This document shows positions 25,367 to 35,368 of a DNA stretch of 64,000 nucleotides, in pieces. The number at the start of each line of letters is the position of its first letter. Positions within the stretch are counted from its first letter, which is position 1. This DNA is from Bacteroidota bacterium (lineage in GTDB: Bacteria > Bacteroidota > Ignavibacteria > Kryptoniales > JAKASW01): assembly GCA_023381615.1 (NCBI GenBank), contig JAMCQL010000080.1:1-64000 (forward strand), in the 5' to 3' direction. A model generated the notes under the pieces. That model was given only the letters and a program-made list of their open reading frames with translations. It was not told the origin of the DNA and ran no database searches. Position numbers and translations under genes: made by a program.

Positions 25367-25555
25367 ATGTCTTTCGATTTCCGACAATTTACACTTGAAG
25401 AGGCACGCTCCCTTTTGCAGCAATTACGGAATGAACTGTCAAGACTGGTCGAGCTGAAGAATATTCTTGGCTCGAAGAACTACGATATTTACCGGCATCA
25501 ATACTTTGGCGGCTCCGGTCCGAACGGCAAGAGGCATTACCCGCTCCACAGGATC
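25367..25555 (+). pseudogene. Truncated DUF2203-like gene
   Basis: About 63 residues starting MSFDFRQFTLEEARSLLQQL and ending YRHQYFGGSGPNGKRHYPLH. The FTLEEA..LL..LR opening and the YRHQYFGG segment resemble the first half of DUF2203 proteins (usually ~120-150 aa). The frame then runs directly into the palindromic repeat at 25556 and the rest of the domain is absent. Truncation by repeat insertion is the likely cause. Confidence 0.5.
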
Positions 25556-25665
25556 TCGACGAGTCGTCAACGACCCCATCGGGTCGAAGACCCGTAGGTT
25601 TACAACTCTTCGAGTTCATAAACTCGTAGAGGAGTCATCTCTACGAGACCGTAGGTCGACCTGCG
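25556..25665. repeat. Dispersed palindromic repeat, copy B
   Basis: A run of hairpin words: TCGACGAGTCGTC, GGGTCGAAGACCC, AACTC..GAGTT, CTCGTAGAGG, CTCTACGAGACCGTAGGTCGAC. Several are shared with copies A (22562) and C (35369). The element sits exactly where the DUF2203-like frame stops matching its family. Confidence 0.65.
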
Positions 25666-25797
25666 GACTGTTCTGTTCCGACAAGGTTGGGATTGTATCG
25701 GGCTATGCGAGCACTTTGCGCCACCCCGCACACATATTTCAGAATAATCGAGCGGGGCCGGAAGAAAAACCACAACACAATTGTAAATGGAGAAGTA

Positions 25798-26700
25798 ATG
25801 AACCCGCTGAATAACGTCATTGTCTTAACCCTTCAACTTTTCCCAAAAGGATTTGTGAAGCCGTTCGCTATGCGGTACATCGCCGGCGAACATATTGAAG
25901 ACGCCGTCAAACTCGTGCAAGATCTCAATTCAAAGCGCATGATGGCGACCATCGACGTTCTCGGAGAGAACGTTAATACTAAAGAAGAAGCTATTGCGTC
26001 TTCGAAAGCCGCAGAAGAAGTCCTGCACATGATCGATAAGTCTAAATTGAATGCAAATCTTTCTATAAAGCTCACGCAATTTGGTTTGAACATAGATGAG
26101 AATTTTTGTTACGATAACGTCAAGAGAGTCATGGAAGTAGCTAAGAGCTATGGGAATTTCGTCAGGATCGATATGGAGGACTCAAGCACGACCACAGCTA
26201 CGTTGAACACTTATGAAAAATTCCGCGCGGCGGGTTTCGACAACACCGGCGTCGTAATACAAGCTTACATGCGCCGAAGTGAAAGTGACATCAAGCGCCT
26301 CATTGAGATGAAGGCAAGCATCAGACTCTGTAAAGGAATTTACATCGAGCCTGAGAACATCGCTCTCAAGGGCCGCGACGAGATTCGACAAAATTACGTG
26401 AAGCTTTTGAATATGCTTCTTGAAGGGAAGTGCCGCGTTGGAATTGCAACTCACGACGATTACTTGATTAATGCGGCTTATGATTCGATCTCACGATTGA
26501 AATTGCAGAAATCAGAATACGAGTTTCAGATGTTGTATGGCGTCCGCTCCGATCTCAGGGACAAGATTGTCTCAGAAGGACACAGGCTTCGAGTATATGT
26601 GCCTTTCGGCAAGCACTGGTACGCTTACTCGATCAGGCGCTTCAAAGAGAATCCGCAAGTGGCGGGTTATGTATTTAAGTCAATTTTGCTTGGAAAGTGA
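25798..26700 (+). CDS. Proline dehydrogenase
   Basis: 300 aa. FAD enzyme oxidising L-proline to pyrroline-5-carboxylate. The start at 25798 has GGAGAAG upstream; the open frame from 25687 is an extension into leader DNA. Family marks: LSIKLTQFGLNID, FVRIDMEDSSTT (FAD/substrate barrel), VVIQAYMRRSESD, RLCKGIYIEP, IATHD and YEFQMLYGVR, ending with RVYVPFGKHWYAYSIRRFKENP, where the two arginines bind the proline carboxylate. It is monofunctional: no P5C dehydrogenase domain is attached or adjacent. Length is normal for the short single-domain class. Confidence 0.93.
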   Translation: MNPLNNVIVLTLQLFPKGFVKPFAMRYIAGEHIEDAVKLVQDLNSKRMMATIDVLGENVNTKEEAIASSKAAEEVLHMIDKSKLNANLSIKLTQFGLNIDENFCYDNVKRVMEVAKSYGNFVRIDMEDSSTTTATLNTYEKFRAAGFDNTGVVIQAYMRRSESDIKRLIEMKASIRLCKGIYIEPENIALKGRDEIRQNYVKLLNMLLEGKCRVGIATHDDYLINAAYDSISRLKLQKSEYEFQMLYGVRSDLRDKIVSEGHRLRVYVPFGKHWYAYSIRRFKENPQVAGYVFKSILLGK

Positions 26701-26759
26701 CAGGTTAAATTTACACGCAAGGATAAATTCGGACGTAGAGGAATTCAATTTTCCGGTCG

Positions 26760-28778
26760 ATGATAAACAAGTTCAAACTCGTCTCTGAATACAAACCTTC
26801 CGGCGATCAGCCTGAAGCCATTCGTGAATTGACTGAGGGCGTCAGGAAGGGTCTGAAGTACCAAACGCTTCTTGGAGTTACTGGCAGCGGAAAGACCTAC
26901 ACGATGGCGCAGATAATGCAGAACATCAACAAACCGACGCTCGTCATTTCGCACAACAAAACTCTCGCCGCGCAGTTATATGGCGAGTTTAAGCAACTAT
27001 TTCCGGAAAATGTTGTCGAGTTCTTCATCTCGTATTACGACTACTACCAGCCGGAAGCATATATCCCTCAGAGCGACACTTACATTGAGAAAGATTCTTC
27101 GATTAACGACGAGATAGACCGTCTGAGACTTCGCGCAACAAGTTCGCTTCTCAGCGGACGAAAAGATGTAATTGTTGTCGCTTCCGTTTCCTGTATATAC
27201 GGAATCGGCTCTCCGTTGGATTATCAGAATGAAATGGTCGCGCTCCGGAAGGGCGAGAAGATGGGAAGACGGCATTTGCAGGAGTTGTTGATTAAGAGTT
27301 TGTATGCCCGGAACGATGTGGAATTTCTGCGCGGGACTTTTCGTGTGCGCGGCGATGTCCTTGAGATTTTTCCCGCTTATGAGATTGAAGAGGCGATAAG
27401 GGTCGAATTCTTTGGGGATGAAATTGAATCGATAAAATCTTTCGATCCGTTGACCGGCGCTCCTGTTCTCCAGATGGAAGAAGTCTTTATTTATCCCGCC
27501 AGACATTTTGTGACGAGCGAAGAGAAGCTCCAGCAGGCGATAAAAACCATCGAGATAGAATTGGGTGAGAGGCTGACGGATCTTCGGGCGATGGGAAAGT
27601 ATCTCGAAGCGCAGCGGCTTGAGCAGCGAACTCGCTTTGATATCGAGATGATGCGCGAGGTTGGGTACTGCAACGGCATCGAAAATTATTCGCGTCATAT
27701 TACACAGCGGCAGGCGGGACAGCGGCCTTACGTTCTGCTCGATTATTTCCCGAAAGATTTTTTGATGTTCATCGACGAATCACATCAGACGTTACCTCAG
27801 GTTCGGGCAATGTATCACGGCGATCGTTCGAGGAAGATGACTCTTGTTGAGTATGGTTTCAGGCTGCCGTCGGCGTTGGACAACCGGCCGCTCACTTTCG
27901 AGGAATTCGAGTCCATAGTGAATCAAGTGATCTTTGTAAGCGCGACTCCGAGCGATTACGAACTTGGAAAAAGCGCCGGCGTCATCGTGGAACAGGTTAT
28001 CAGGCCAACGGGCATCGTTGATCCCGAGGTCGAAGTGCGGCCTGTCAAGAATCAAATAGATGATTTGATACACGAAATTCGGGAACGTGTCAAACTTAAA
28101 GAGCGCACTTTGGTAACGACACTGACAAAAAGAATGGCTGAAGACTTGAGCGAATATCTTCAGGGGCTGAATATCAGAGTGAAATATATCCATTCCGACA
28201 TTGATTCGCTCGAGCGCGTCTCCATCCTGCGCGATCTGCGATTGGGTGAGTTCGATGTCTTGGTCGGAGTCAATCTTCTCCGTGAAGGACTCGATCTGCC
28301 GGAAGTCTCGCTGGTGGCGATCCTCGATGCTGACAAAGAGGGATTCCTACGTTCCGCAAAATCTCTCATTCAGACCGCCGGCAGGGCGGCGAGGAACATC
28401 GGCAGCAAAGTAATTTTATATGCGGACACAGTAACCCGCAGCATGAATAAAATGATGGATGAGACTGCACGGCGGCGCAAAATACAAACTGATTTCAATG
28501 TTGAGCACAACATCAAACCGAAGTCGATTATGAAGACGACGGAAGAAATTATGGCTTCGACTGCCATCGCCGATGTGCGGGCGGAGAGCGAGGAAAAGAC
28601 AAGGCGCCTCCAGCAGGCAAGCGTGGCGGAAAATTCACAAAGATATCTTACTGACCAACAGAAAAAAGACTTGGTAGAACGGCTTACGAAGGAGATGTAT
28701 CAGGCGGCGAAGGATCTCGATTTTGAGAAAGCCGCGGAACTGCGCGACGAAATTCACAGACTATCGGGAAAGCATTGA
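26760..28778 (+). CDS. uvrB: UvrABC excision nuclease subunit B
   Basis: 672 aa, normal length. Nucleotide excision repair helicase-like subunit that loads onto damage with UvrA and recruits UvrC. Visible: Walker [11 protein letters not shown], the beta-hairpin region [31 protein letters not shown] Walker B, helicase motifs VSATPSDYE and [38 protein letters not shown], and the C-terminal UVR domain ([20 protein letters not shown]). It overlaps the comF-like gene by 4 nt. Confidence 0.97.
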   Translation: MINKFKLVSEYKPSGDQPEAIRELTEGVRKGLKYQTLLGVTGSGKTYTMAQIMQNINKPTLVISHNKTLAAQLYGEFKQLFPENVVEFFISYYDYYQPEAYIPQSDTYIEKDSSINDEIDRLRLRATSSLLSGRKDVIVVASVSCIYGIGSPLDYQNEMVALRKGEKMGRRHLQELLIKSLYARNDVEFLRGTFRVRGDVLEIFPAYEIEEAIRVEFFGDEIESIKSFDPLTGAPVLQMEEVFIYPARHFVTSEEKLQQAIKTIEIELGERLTDLRAMGKYLEAQRLEQRTRFDIEMMREVGYCNGIENYSRHITQRQAGQRPYVLLDYFPKDFLMFIDESHQTLPQVRAMYHGDRSRKMTLVEYGFRLPSALDNRPLTFEEFESIVNQVIFVSATPSDYELGKSAGVIVEQVIRPTGIVDPEVEVRPVKNQIDDLIHEIRERVKLKERTLVTTLTKRMAEDLSEYLQGLNIRVKYIHSDIDSLERVSILRDLRLGEFDVLVGVNLLREGLDLPEVSLVAILDADKEGFLRSAKSLIQTAGRAARNIGSKVILYADTVTRSMNKMMDETARRRKIQTDFNVEHNIKPKSIMKTTEEIMASTAIADVRAESEEKTRRLQQASVAENSQRYLTDQQKKDLVERLTKEMYQAAKDLDFEKAAELRDEIHRLSGKH

Positions 28779-29488
28779 GAATAGCGGAAGGATTCATAAA
28801 TATTGCGGAAGCATTTGTAAATTTTGTCTATCCGCCTGTCTGTTCCACCTGCACGAGAAATCTCATCCGCGGCGAAGCATACATTTGCGCGAAATGCTGG
28901 AATGGCTTCGAGCGAGTCGCGCCGACCGAGACGATCATCCAAACGATCGAGGAGAAATTTCTCGCAGACGAGGCAATTGACAAGATTGATTCTGTTTTTC
29001 TTTTTGAGCAGGATCCGAGAGTCAGGACAGCAGTGCATCTTCTGAAATACAACGGCGCCGAAGTCATTGCCGAGAAATTCGGTATTTACATTGCCAGGAA
29101 GATTGTAGATGACGAAAAGCTTTCCATGTGCAACGCCATAGCGTCAGTTCCGCTGCATGACGCCCGCAAAAGGGAACGCGGATACAACCAAAGTGAGTTG
29201 ATCGGCAGAAGCATAAGCAAGGAGCTGCAGATAAAATTCGAACCGAATATTCTGAGAAGAGTCAGACAAACGCAAACTCAAACTCTCTTCGACGCTGAAG
29301 GGAGGAAGCGCAACATTAGCGGAGCTTTTGACGTTGAGGAACGCTTTTTGCCCGAAGTCAGAGGACGCAAAATACTTTTGATAGACGACGTGATTACGAC
29401 AGGAGCGACGATAAGAGAATGCGCAAGAGTATTGAAAGATAATGGAGCAGTGGAAGTCTATGCCGCATCAGCCGCAATTACAATCTGA
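28775..29488 (+). CDS. ComF family phosphoribosyltransferase
   Basis: 237 aa from a TTG that overlaps the uvrB stop (TTGA). The N-terminal zinc-ribbon-like motif is CSTC..N..ICAKCW (four cysteines). A PRTase domain follows, with [24 protein letters not shown] and the PRPP loop [14 protein letters not shown]. In naturally competent bacteria ComF-like proteins help DNA uptake or transformation; in others the role is unclear. Placement after uvrB may be simple co-transcription. Confidence 0.9.
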   Translation: MRIAEGFINIAEAFVNFVYPPVCSTCTRNLIRGEAYICAKCWNGFERVAPTETIIQTIEEKFLADEAIDKIDSVFLFEQDPRVRTAVHLLKYNGAEVIAEKFGIYIARKIVDDEKLSMCNAIASVPLHDARKRERGYNQSELIGRSISKELQIKFEPNILRRVRQTQTQTLFDAEGRKRNISGAFDVEERFLPEVRGRKILLIDDVITTGATIRECARVLKDNGAVEVYAASAAITI

Positions 29489-29837
29489 AATTCTGAAGTA
29501 CATAACCGGAATCGAAAACGTCCACTGCGTCGTCTCAGATGCCGGCAAAGCGCGCGATTTCTACTCTCAAATCTTCGGTTCGCCGCAGCACGAGGATGGT
29601 TCCTGGTCGGAGTTCAAGATTGCGGGACTTGATATCGCGGTAACGGGCGGAAACAAGAACAAGTTCGTGATAACATTTACGGTGGAAAAACTCGGCGAGC
29701 TTCGCGCTATCTTGGAAAGCAAAATTGCCGGCAAATTGGAAATCCAGCATGGCGATTACGGCGATTACGTTGAAGTCTGTCCCAATGAAGGGTTTTGTCT
29801 TCACTTTTTCGAATCGAAGAAGAAGTGTGGTTCTTAA
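29460..29837 (+). CDS. VOC (glyoxalase/bleomycin-resistance) superfamily protein
   Basis: About 125 aa. The start is either ATG 29442 or 29460; both overlap the end of the comF-like gene. The single VOC module reads ITGIENVHCVVSDAGKARDFYSQIFG, then DIAVTGGNKNKFVITFTVEKLGELRAIL and a C-terminal GFCLHFFES strand. Metal ligands are plausible at H in ENVHCVV and E in YVEVCP, but the substrate cannot be told. Probably a cytoplasmic dimeric enzyme or binding protein. Confidence 0.75.
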   Translation: MPHQPQLQSEILKYITGIENVHCVVSDAGKARDFYSQIFGSPQHEDGSWSEFKIAGLDIAVTGGNKNKFVITFTVEKLGELRAILESKIAGKLEIQHGDYGDYVEVCPNEGFCLHFFESKKKCGS

Positions 29838-29912
29838 ACATAATCCGACCGCAGTTGTCCCGCAGGAAAGTCTCTCCCTTGGAATTTCCCATCATAACCT
29901 TTAAACTTCTGT

Positions 29913-30866
29913 ATGAAGAAAATATTATTGTTCTTAATGCTCGCTGTGGTTGTCAGCTCTTGTTCCAAGCGTTCACCGAAGGAGCAAGCGCAGCAGACTC
30001 AGCACGTACCTCAAATTCCGACAGTGCCTATTCCACAGTTTGATGGGAAATCCGCATTCAATTTTCTTGTCCAGCAAGTCAATTTTGGTCCAAGAAATCC
30101 GAACAGCGACGCGCATGATCAATGTCTTTTGTATCTCCAGCAGGAGTTCAGCATGTACGCCGATTCAGTTGAACTGCAAAAGTTCGATGTCCCTGGATAC
30201 AACGGTGTGGTACTTCACCTGACAAATATTATCGCGCACTTCAATATGAAGTCGAAGACTCGTGTGCTTCTTTCTGCTCATTGGGATTCGAGGCCTCGTG
30301 CCGACCATCAACCGGGTGGACCCGTCGACAAACCAATTCCCGGCGCGGACGACGGCGCAAGCGGTGTAGCAGTTTTGCTTGAGATGGCGCGGGACTTCAA
30401 ACAGTCTCCGCCTCCGGAAGGGGTGGACATGATCCTCTGGGACGGCGAGGACTACGGAAAAGAAGGAAGCCTTGATTACTACTTTCTCGGCTCCAAATAC
30501 TGGGCGGCAACGAAACCATTTTCTTATCAGCCGATTTTTGCGATCAACCTTGATATGATCGGTTCGAAGGGGTTGGTTATTCCGAAAGAAGGATTTTCAG
30601 TCCAATATGCTCCCGATGTCGTTGATCTTGTCTGGAAGACTGCGGCTGAGATCGGAGTACCGCAATTTGTCGACCGTGTCGGTGATCCTATTTATGACGA
30701 TCATCTTGAGCTTGACAATATTGGAATAAAAGCGATCGACATCATAGATTTCGATTACAAGTATTGGCATACACTCGAAGACACCCCGGACAAGTGCAGC
30801 CCTGAAAGTTTATCGGCCGTCGGAAGAGTATTGCTCCAGGTCTTGTACAGAAGAATTCCTCTTTAG
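29913..30866 (+). CDS. M28 family metallopeptidase / glutaminyl-cyclase-like lipoprotein
   Basis: 317 aa. The signal sequence ends in the lipobox VVSSC, so it is a lipoprotein facing the periplasm or cell surface. Zinc-ligand motifs of family M28 are intact: SAHWDSRP (His), GADDGASG (Asp), LWDGEDYG (Glu), INLDMIG (Asp) and YWHTLEDTPDKC (His). The last motif and overall size (~300 aa) are shared with animal-type glutaminyl cyclases of Bacteroidota, so it could cyclise N-terminal Gln rather than cleave peptides. The two cannot be separated by eye. Confidence 0.88.
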   Translation: MKKILLFLMLAVVVSSCSKRSPKEQAQQTQHVPQIPTVPIPQFDGKSAFNFLVQQVNFGPRNPNSDAHDQCLLYLQQEFSMYADSVELQKFDVPGYNGVVLHLTNIIAHFNMKSKTRVLLSAHWDSRPRADHQPGGPVDKPIPGADDGASGVAVLLEMARDFKQSPPPEGVDMILWDGEDYGKEGSLDYYFLGSKYWAATKPFSYQPIFAINLDMIGSKGLVIPKEGFSVQYAPDVVDLVWKTAAEIGVPQFVDRVGDPIYDDHLELDNIGIKAIDIIDFDYKYWHTLEDTPDKCSPESLSAVGRVLLQVLYRRIPL

Positions 30867-30871
30867 TCTCG

Positions 30872-31723
30872 ATGACGGATAAATATTTCAAACTGAAAGT
30901 CAGCACGGATAAGCCCGTGAACGATCTGATTGTGGGTTTGCTGAGTGACGTTGGCGCCGAAGGATTCGTCGAAGAGGAAAACGAGCTCATCTGTTATTTC
31001 TCGGAGGGGAATTGGAACTCGTCATTTGAGAGCGAAGTTTCAAAATTTCTAAGCAATCTTAAAATCGAAGGAAAGATTAGTCGGTTTACAATCGATATTT
31101 CGGAAATTCAAAATCAGGATTGGAACAGGGAATGGGAAGAGTCGATCATACCGATCGAGGTAACGAAGGATATTGTCATCAAGCCGAGCTGGAAAGAATA
31201 CAAGGGTGAAGCGAAGATAATTATCGAGATTGATCCGAAGATGTCGTTCGGAACCGGGCACCACGAGACCACAAGGATGATGGTACAGCTTCTCGAGAGA
31301 TTTGTGAAAGCCGGGGCGAAATTGCTCGATGTCGGAACCGGGACAGGCGTGCTTGCCATAGCCGCCGTAAAGTTAGGTGCGAGTTCCTGCATTGCGGTAG
31401 ATACCGACGATTGGTCGATTGAAAATGCGCGCGAGAATATCGAAAGGAATGGCGCCGCCGGCAAAATTGAATTGATCGGCGGAGAAATCGGCTCGGTAAG
31501 AGAAACAGAGTTTGATATTATTACCGCGAACTTGAATCGTAACACACTGCTTTATATCAAATCGGAGCTTTACGTCCGATGCGCCGCAGACGGAATTTTA
31601 ATGTTGGCTGGTATCTTGACGCTGGACGAGAAAGACGTTGTCGCCGCGTATGAACAAGCGGGATTTAAGAAAGTTGATGAGATCCGTGAAGCTGAATGGT
31701 CGGCAGTAGTGCTCAGAAAATGA
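30872..31723 (+). CDS. prmA: Ribosomal protein L11 methyltransferase
   Basis: 283 aa. SAM-dependent methylation of ribosomal protein L11 lysines and N-terminus. The N-terminal substrate-recognition domain (1-~110, with IQNQDWNREWEESIIPIEV) precedes FGTGHHETTRMM and the SAM site LLDVGTGTGVLAIAAVKLGA. The catalytic-loop region ITANLNRNTLLYI is in the form common in Bacteroidota. It begins 5 nt after the peptidase gene and overlaps the next gene by 4 nt. Confidence 0.93.
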   Translation: MTDKYFKLKVSTDKPVNDLIVGLLSDVGAEGFVEEENELICYFSEGNWNSSFESEVSKFLSNLKIEGKISRFTIDISEIQNQDWNREWEESIIPIEVTKDIVIKPSWKEYKGEAKIIIEIDPKMSFGTGHHETTRMMVQLLERFVKAGAKLLDVGTGTGVLAIAAVKLGASSCIAVDTDDWSIENARENIERNGAAGKIELIGGEIGSVRETEFDIITANLNRNTLLYIKSELYVRCAADGILMLAGILTLDEKDVVAAYEQAGFKKVDEIREAEWSAVVLRK

Positions 31724-32646
31724 GATATGCTTCAATCGACATCGGCACTAACACAATTCTAATGCTCATCGGAGAAATCAATGAATCGTTAATTATAAAA
31801 CGCATCGAAGATTTCTACGAAGTACCGCGAGTAGGAAAAAGCGTTTCCATCACCAAGAAAATGGATCCGGATTCAATCGAACGCGGTCTGAGTGTTTTGA
31901 AAAAATATTATGCTATCGCTCAGGATTACAAAGTTGATAAGATAGTCGCTTCGGCAACGAGCGCGATTCGCGACGCGGAAAACCGGCAGGATTTTCTCAA
32001 GCCGGTAAAAGATAATTTTGGAATAGACGCCGAAGTGATTGACGGCTCTACCGAAGCGAAACTTGGTTTCTGGGGCGCGGTGGGCGGGATGGAGAATAAA
32101 GCTGAGCCGACACTCGTCATCGATATTGGCGGCGGAAGCACAGAGTTGAGTTACGGCGCCGACATGGCGCCGGCTCGCGTGGTTAGTCTCGATATTGGAG
32201 CTGTGCGGGTGACGGAAAAATTGTTCGGACACAATCCGCCTGATCCCGACGAATTGAAGCGAGCAGCGGAGTTTATTGAAAACTCTCTTGCCAATTATTC
32301 CTTTTCTGAAATAGCTCCGAAGCGCATTTTTGCGGTGGCAGGAACTGCGACGACTCTCGCGCTAATCGCACAGAAGAGATATGAGTTTGACTCATCTGCG
32401 GTTACAAATTACGAAATGAGTTTTAATAGGCTTCGGGAAGTGTTCGAAGAGTTAAAGACAAAGTCACATGCGGAAATCCGCAAGATGACGCGCGCGGCGG
32501 AAGGCAGGGAAGACGTTCTTATTGCCGGTTCGTTGATTCTGCTGAAAGTTTTGGAGGCGGCGTACGCAAAAGGTTTCATCGCCACGGACCGCGGACTCAG
32601 GTACGGCTACCTGCTTTACAAACACTTGCAGCTCATCGGGGGATGA
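31720..32646 (+). CDS. Ppx/GppA phosphatase family protein
   Basis: 308 aa from ATG 31720, overlapping the prmA stop (ATGA). The ASKHA fold is clear: phosphate-1 loop YASIDIGTNTILMLI, phosphate-2 loop VIDIGGGSTELSYG, and GTATTLALIAQ. The family includes exopolyphosphatases and (p)ppGpp pyrophosphatases; the short form without the extra C-terminal domain fits either. No further specificity can be read. Confidence 0.9.
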   Translation: MRYASIDIGTNTILMLIGEINESLIIKRIEDFYEVPRVGKSVSITKKMDPDSIERGLSVLKKYYAIAQDYKVDKIVASATSAIRDAENRQDFLKPVKDNFGIDAEVIDGSTEAKLGFWGAVGGMENKAEPTLVIDIGGGSTELSYGADMAPARVVSLDIGAVRVTEKLFGHNPPDPDELKRAAEFIENSLANYSFSEIAPKRIFAVAGTATTLALIAQKRYEFDSSAVTNYEMSFNRLREVFEELKTKSHAEIRKMTRAAEGREDVLIAGSLILLKVLEAAYAKGFIATDRGLRYGYLLYKHLQLIGG

Positions 32647-33956
32647 ACACCTCATCACTTGCGGGACATGCAATTGAACTTCTCGACAAAATTGCAAAGT
32701 CGAATCTCCCGGCTGACAAAGTTGTCTTTGATTTCTACAGGGAAAGACGTTATTTGGGTTCCCACGACAGGCGCTGGATAACCGAGAAAGTCTACAGCGT
32801 TGTCAGGAACTTTATTCTTCTCAAGGAGCTTGCAAAATCATGCGCTTCAAACCCACGCCTGCTCGAAGTTTTTCTGATACATGAAATCCATTTCGCAGAG
32901 ATGAGACCTGAACAGATCGAGAACGACTATTCCAAACTTCTTGAGACGTACAGGCTGACTGGGAACGGAGTCGATTTAGAAAAACTTTCTGCCTGCGCAA
33001 GCGAAAAGCTGAAAGAGATCGAAAGTGCTTCTCAAAATCCCTTTCTTCTGAATTCCTTTCCGGATTTCTTTGGCGAACTTCTTCCTGAGAGCGTGCGGAA
33101 GGATGTAATTCCGATAATGATTGCACTCAATCATGAAGCTCGAGTCTGCATTCGAGTGGATACTGCCCGGATTTCGAGAGATGAAGTTGTTGAATTTTTC
33201 AAAAGCCAAGGCATCGAAGCTGTGCCGACGGAGTTCTCTCCGGTAGGAGTCTATTTGTCAAAAAGAGTAAGTCTGAATAATATTCAACTTTACAAAAACG
33301 GGCTGATAGAAATCCAGGAAGAGGCGAGTCAGATAGTCGGATTGATTGTGGATCCGAAGCCGGACGAGGTAATCGTTGATGCTTGCGCCGGCGCAGGAGG
33401 AAAGAGTCTTGAGCTTGCCGCGCTTTCAAACGGCAGCGCAAAGATTTTCGCTCTCGACGTGGACGAGAGTCGTTTGAAAAACTTGAGCGCGCGTGCTGAC
33501 CGGGGCGGCTACAAGAATATTTTTCCGGTGAAAGTCATGCATGACACTTTGGTAGGAATCGAGCAGCTTGCCGGTAATGCTGACAAAGTGATAGTAGACG
33601 CCCCGTGCACGGGAAGCGGAACGATCCGTCGCAATCCGGACAAGAAATTTCGTCTGACAAGATCGCTTGTTGAAAAACAGGCAAGTTACCAAAAGAACTT
33701 ATTGAGCAATTACGCGCAGTTGGTAAAAACCGGCGGATTTGTATTTTATGTTACTTGCAGCATTTTCACGGAAGAAAACCGCAGAGTTGTCGATTGGTTT
33801 CTGAATTCTGACGGACGATATCAGCGAGTTGACGTTTCTAATTTTCTCGCCGGTCAGAAATTTTCCGGTTTGATTGAAGACGGTTTCCTCGCAATTTATC
33901 CCTACCGCCACGAGATGGACGGATTCTTTGCCGCGGTTATGAAACGGGTGAGCTGA
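32643..33956 (+). CDS. rsmB: 16S rRNA (cytosine-967-C5) methyltransferase, RsmB/Sun family
   Basis: 437 aa. N-terminal NusB-like RNA-binding domain (1-~140, with HDRRWITEKVYSVVRN), then a Rossmann methyltransferase: SAM motif VDACAGAGGKSLELA, VIVDAPCTGSGTIRRNPD (catalytic-site PCTG) and FYVTCSIFTEEN, which carries the second catalytic cysteine. It overlaps the upstream ppx-like gene by 4 nt. Its 3' end overlaps the convergent cysteine desulfurase gene by 20 nt. Confidence 0.92.
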   Translation: MNTSSLAGHAIELLDKIAKSNLPADKVVFDFYRERRYLGSHDRRWITEKVYSVVRNFILLKELAKSCASNPRLLEVFLIHEIHFAEMRPEQIENDYSKLLETYRLTGNGVDLEKLSACASEKLKEIESASQNPFLLNSFPDFFGELLPESVRKDVIPIMIALNHEARVCIRVDTARISRDEVVEFFKSQGIEAVPTEFSPVGVYLSKRVSLNNIQLYKNGLIEIQEEASQIVGLIVDPKPDEVIVDACAGAGGKSLELAALSNGSAKIFALDVDESRLKNLSARADRGGYKNIFPVKVMHDTLVGIEQLAGNADKVIVDAPCTGSGTIRRNPDKKFRLTRSLVEKQASYQKNLLSNYAQLVKTGGFVFYVTCSIFTEENRRVVDWFLNSDGRYQRVDVSNFLAGQKFSGLIEDGFLAIYPYRHEMDGFFAAVMKRVS

Positions 33957-35133
33957 CTTTCTTTCTTTTTCCGATGCGCGCTACGATCTTAGTGAAAACG
34001 TCGGCTGCGGTTGAAACTTCGTCTTCGGTTGTAAATCTTCCGAATGAAAATCTCACCGTCGCCATCGTTGTCTTGTCGTCTCTTCCGAGCGCTTTGATGA
34101 CGTGAGACGGCTGTAAACTTCCGGAACTGCACGCGGAGCCGCTCGTAACTGCAATTCCTTCCAAATCCATGTTGACGATCATCGCTTCGCCGTCGATCTC
34201 CATTTCATTGCTGTCAATAGAAACATTTAGAATATTTGCGAGGGAATTTTTCTCGGGTGAATTGAACATTGCGCCGGGCACTTCCGCCAATATCTTTGTC
34301 CTCATCAGTGAGTTCAACTTAGAAAGCCGGGCGCGTTCAGATTCCATTTCCTCGACAGCCAACTCTGCGGCTTTCGCGAAACCGACAGTAAGCGGAACGC
34401 TTTCCGTGCCGGGTCTCCGATTTCTTTCCTGAGATCCACCATGAAAGGTTGGCTCGAAGTCTATTCCTCTCTTGATGTAGAGCGCGCCGATTCCCTTGGG
34501 GCCGTAAATCTTGTGCGCGCTGAACGATGCAAGGTCAGCATCGAGTTCTTTCAAATCAAATTTTATTTTGCCGAACGATTGAACTGCATCTGTATGGAAC
34601 AAAACTCCATTCTCGTGAGCAACTCGTACAAGCTCAGCCAAATTCTGTATGGTGCCGATTTCATTGTTTGCGTGGATGATGCTGACGAGGAAGGTTTCTT
34701 TCGTGATCGCTTTGCGCAATTCTTCGGGAGAGACAAATCCATTTGAATCCACCGGCAGTATGGTTATGTTGGATCCATTTTTCTTCAGCGCTTCCGCGGC
34801 GTGCAGGACCGCGTGGTGTTCGATGGAAGAGATTACAAGATGTTTTTTGCCGTTGCCGGAGTGCTTCGAAGCTGTGCCGAACAGCGCCGAATTGTCCGAT
34901 TCAGTTCCACCGCTCGTGAAGTAGATTTCCGAATTTTTTGCGCCGGTGAGGAAGGCAATCTTGTCCCTGCTTTCTTCGAGTGCCGCTTTTGCATCTCTCC
35001 CGAACGAGTGAATACTCGATGCATTTCCAAATGTTCCGGTGAAATAGGGAGTCATTGCGTCAACTACGCGCCTGTCAACGGGCGTCGTGGCGGTATAATC
35101 GAGGTATATTCTTCTGATTTCCAATTGTTTCAT
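33937..35133 (-). CDS. Cysteine desulfurase (NifS/IscS family)
   Basis: 398 aa. PLP enzyme converting cysteine to alanine and a protein persulfide for Fe-S clusters and thiolated cofactors. Seen: YLDYTATTPVDRRV, the PLP-contacting SSIEHHAVLHA, HTDAVQ, the PLP lysine in FSAHKIYGPKGIGALYIKRG, and the mobile-loop cysteine in SGSACSSGSLQPSHV. Such a sulfur supply would be important for a cell with a Rieske centre. Only gene on the minus strand between 26 and 45 kb. No iscU or scaffold gene is adjacent. Confidence 0.94.
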   Translation of the reverse strand: MKQLEIRRIYLDYTATTPVDRRVVDAMTPYFTGTFGNASSIHSFGRDAKAALEESRDKIAFLTGAKNSEIYFTSGGTESDNSALFGTASKHSGNGKKHLVISSIEHHAVLHAAEALKKNGSNITILPVDSNGFVSPEELRKAITKETFLVSIIHANNEIGTIQNLAELVRVAHENGVLFHTDAVQSFGKIKFDLKELDADLASFSAHKIYGPKGIGALYIKRGIDFEPTFHGGSQERNRRPGTESVPLTVGFAKAAELAVEEMESERARLSKLNSLMRTKILAEVPGAMFNSPEKNSLANILNVSIDSNEMEIDGEAMIVNMDLEGIAVTSGSACSSGSLQPSHVIKALGRDDKTTMATVRFSFGRFTTEDEVSTAADVFTKIVARIGKRKKVSSPVS

Positions 35134-35259
35134 ACTCTATCTATTATCCCAAATTTGTCATTAGAAACCAAGAAAAAAAATAGCCCACGAATCACGCGAA
35201 TAACACGAATTTGGCTTGATCAAAGCAAACGAAATAAAATAGTTTGTGTGCCGCTCAAT

Positions 35260-35295
35260 GGCGCTCCATTTTCACTCAAATAGGAGTGCGCCATG
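35260..35295. repeat. Intergenic hairpin repeat
   Basis: TGGCGCTCC pairs with GGAGTGCGCCA across a short AT-rich loop, with one bulged T. Related GGCGCC words follow at ~35335. It looks like a REP-type element in the same cluster as copy C. Confidence 0.5.
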
Positions 35296-35368
35296 ATGCA
35301 AGGCATCATTATTTTATGTGGGTATGCGGCATGGCGCCAAAGGCGCTCAAAAACCTGTGTTTTCTGTG

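Larger units (their letters stand above)
25043..25797. other. Decayed intergenic region, 755 nt
   Basis: Contains a minus-strand DUF72 tail (25112-25273), the first part of a DUF2203-like gene (25367-25555) and a palindromic repeat (25556-25665). From 25666 to 25797 I see only leader sequence for the proline dehydrogenase gene. Confidence 0.55.

Noticed and set aside
25687-25797. N-terminal extension of proline dehydrogenase
   Set aside because: Not conserved-looking; ATG 25798 has a GGAGAAG ribosome site and starts the barrel domain properly.
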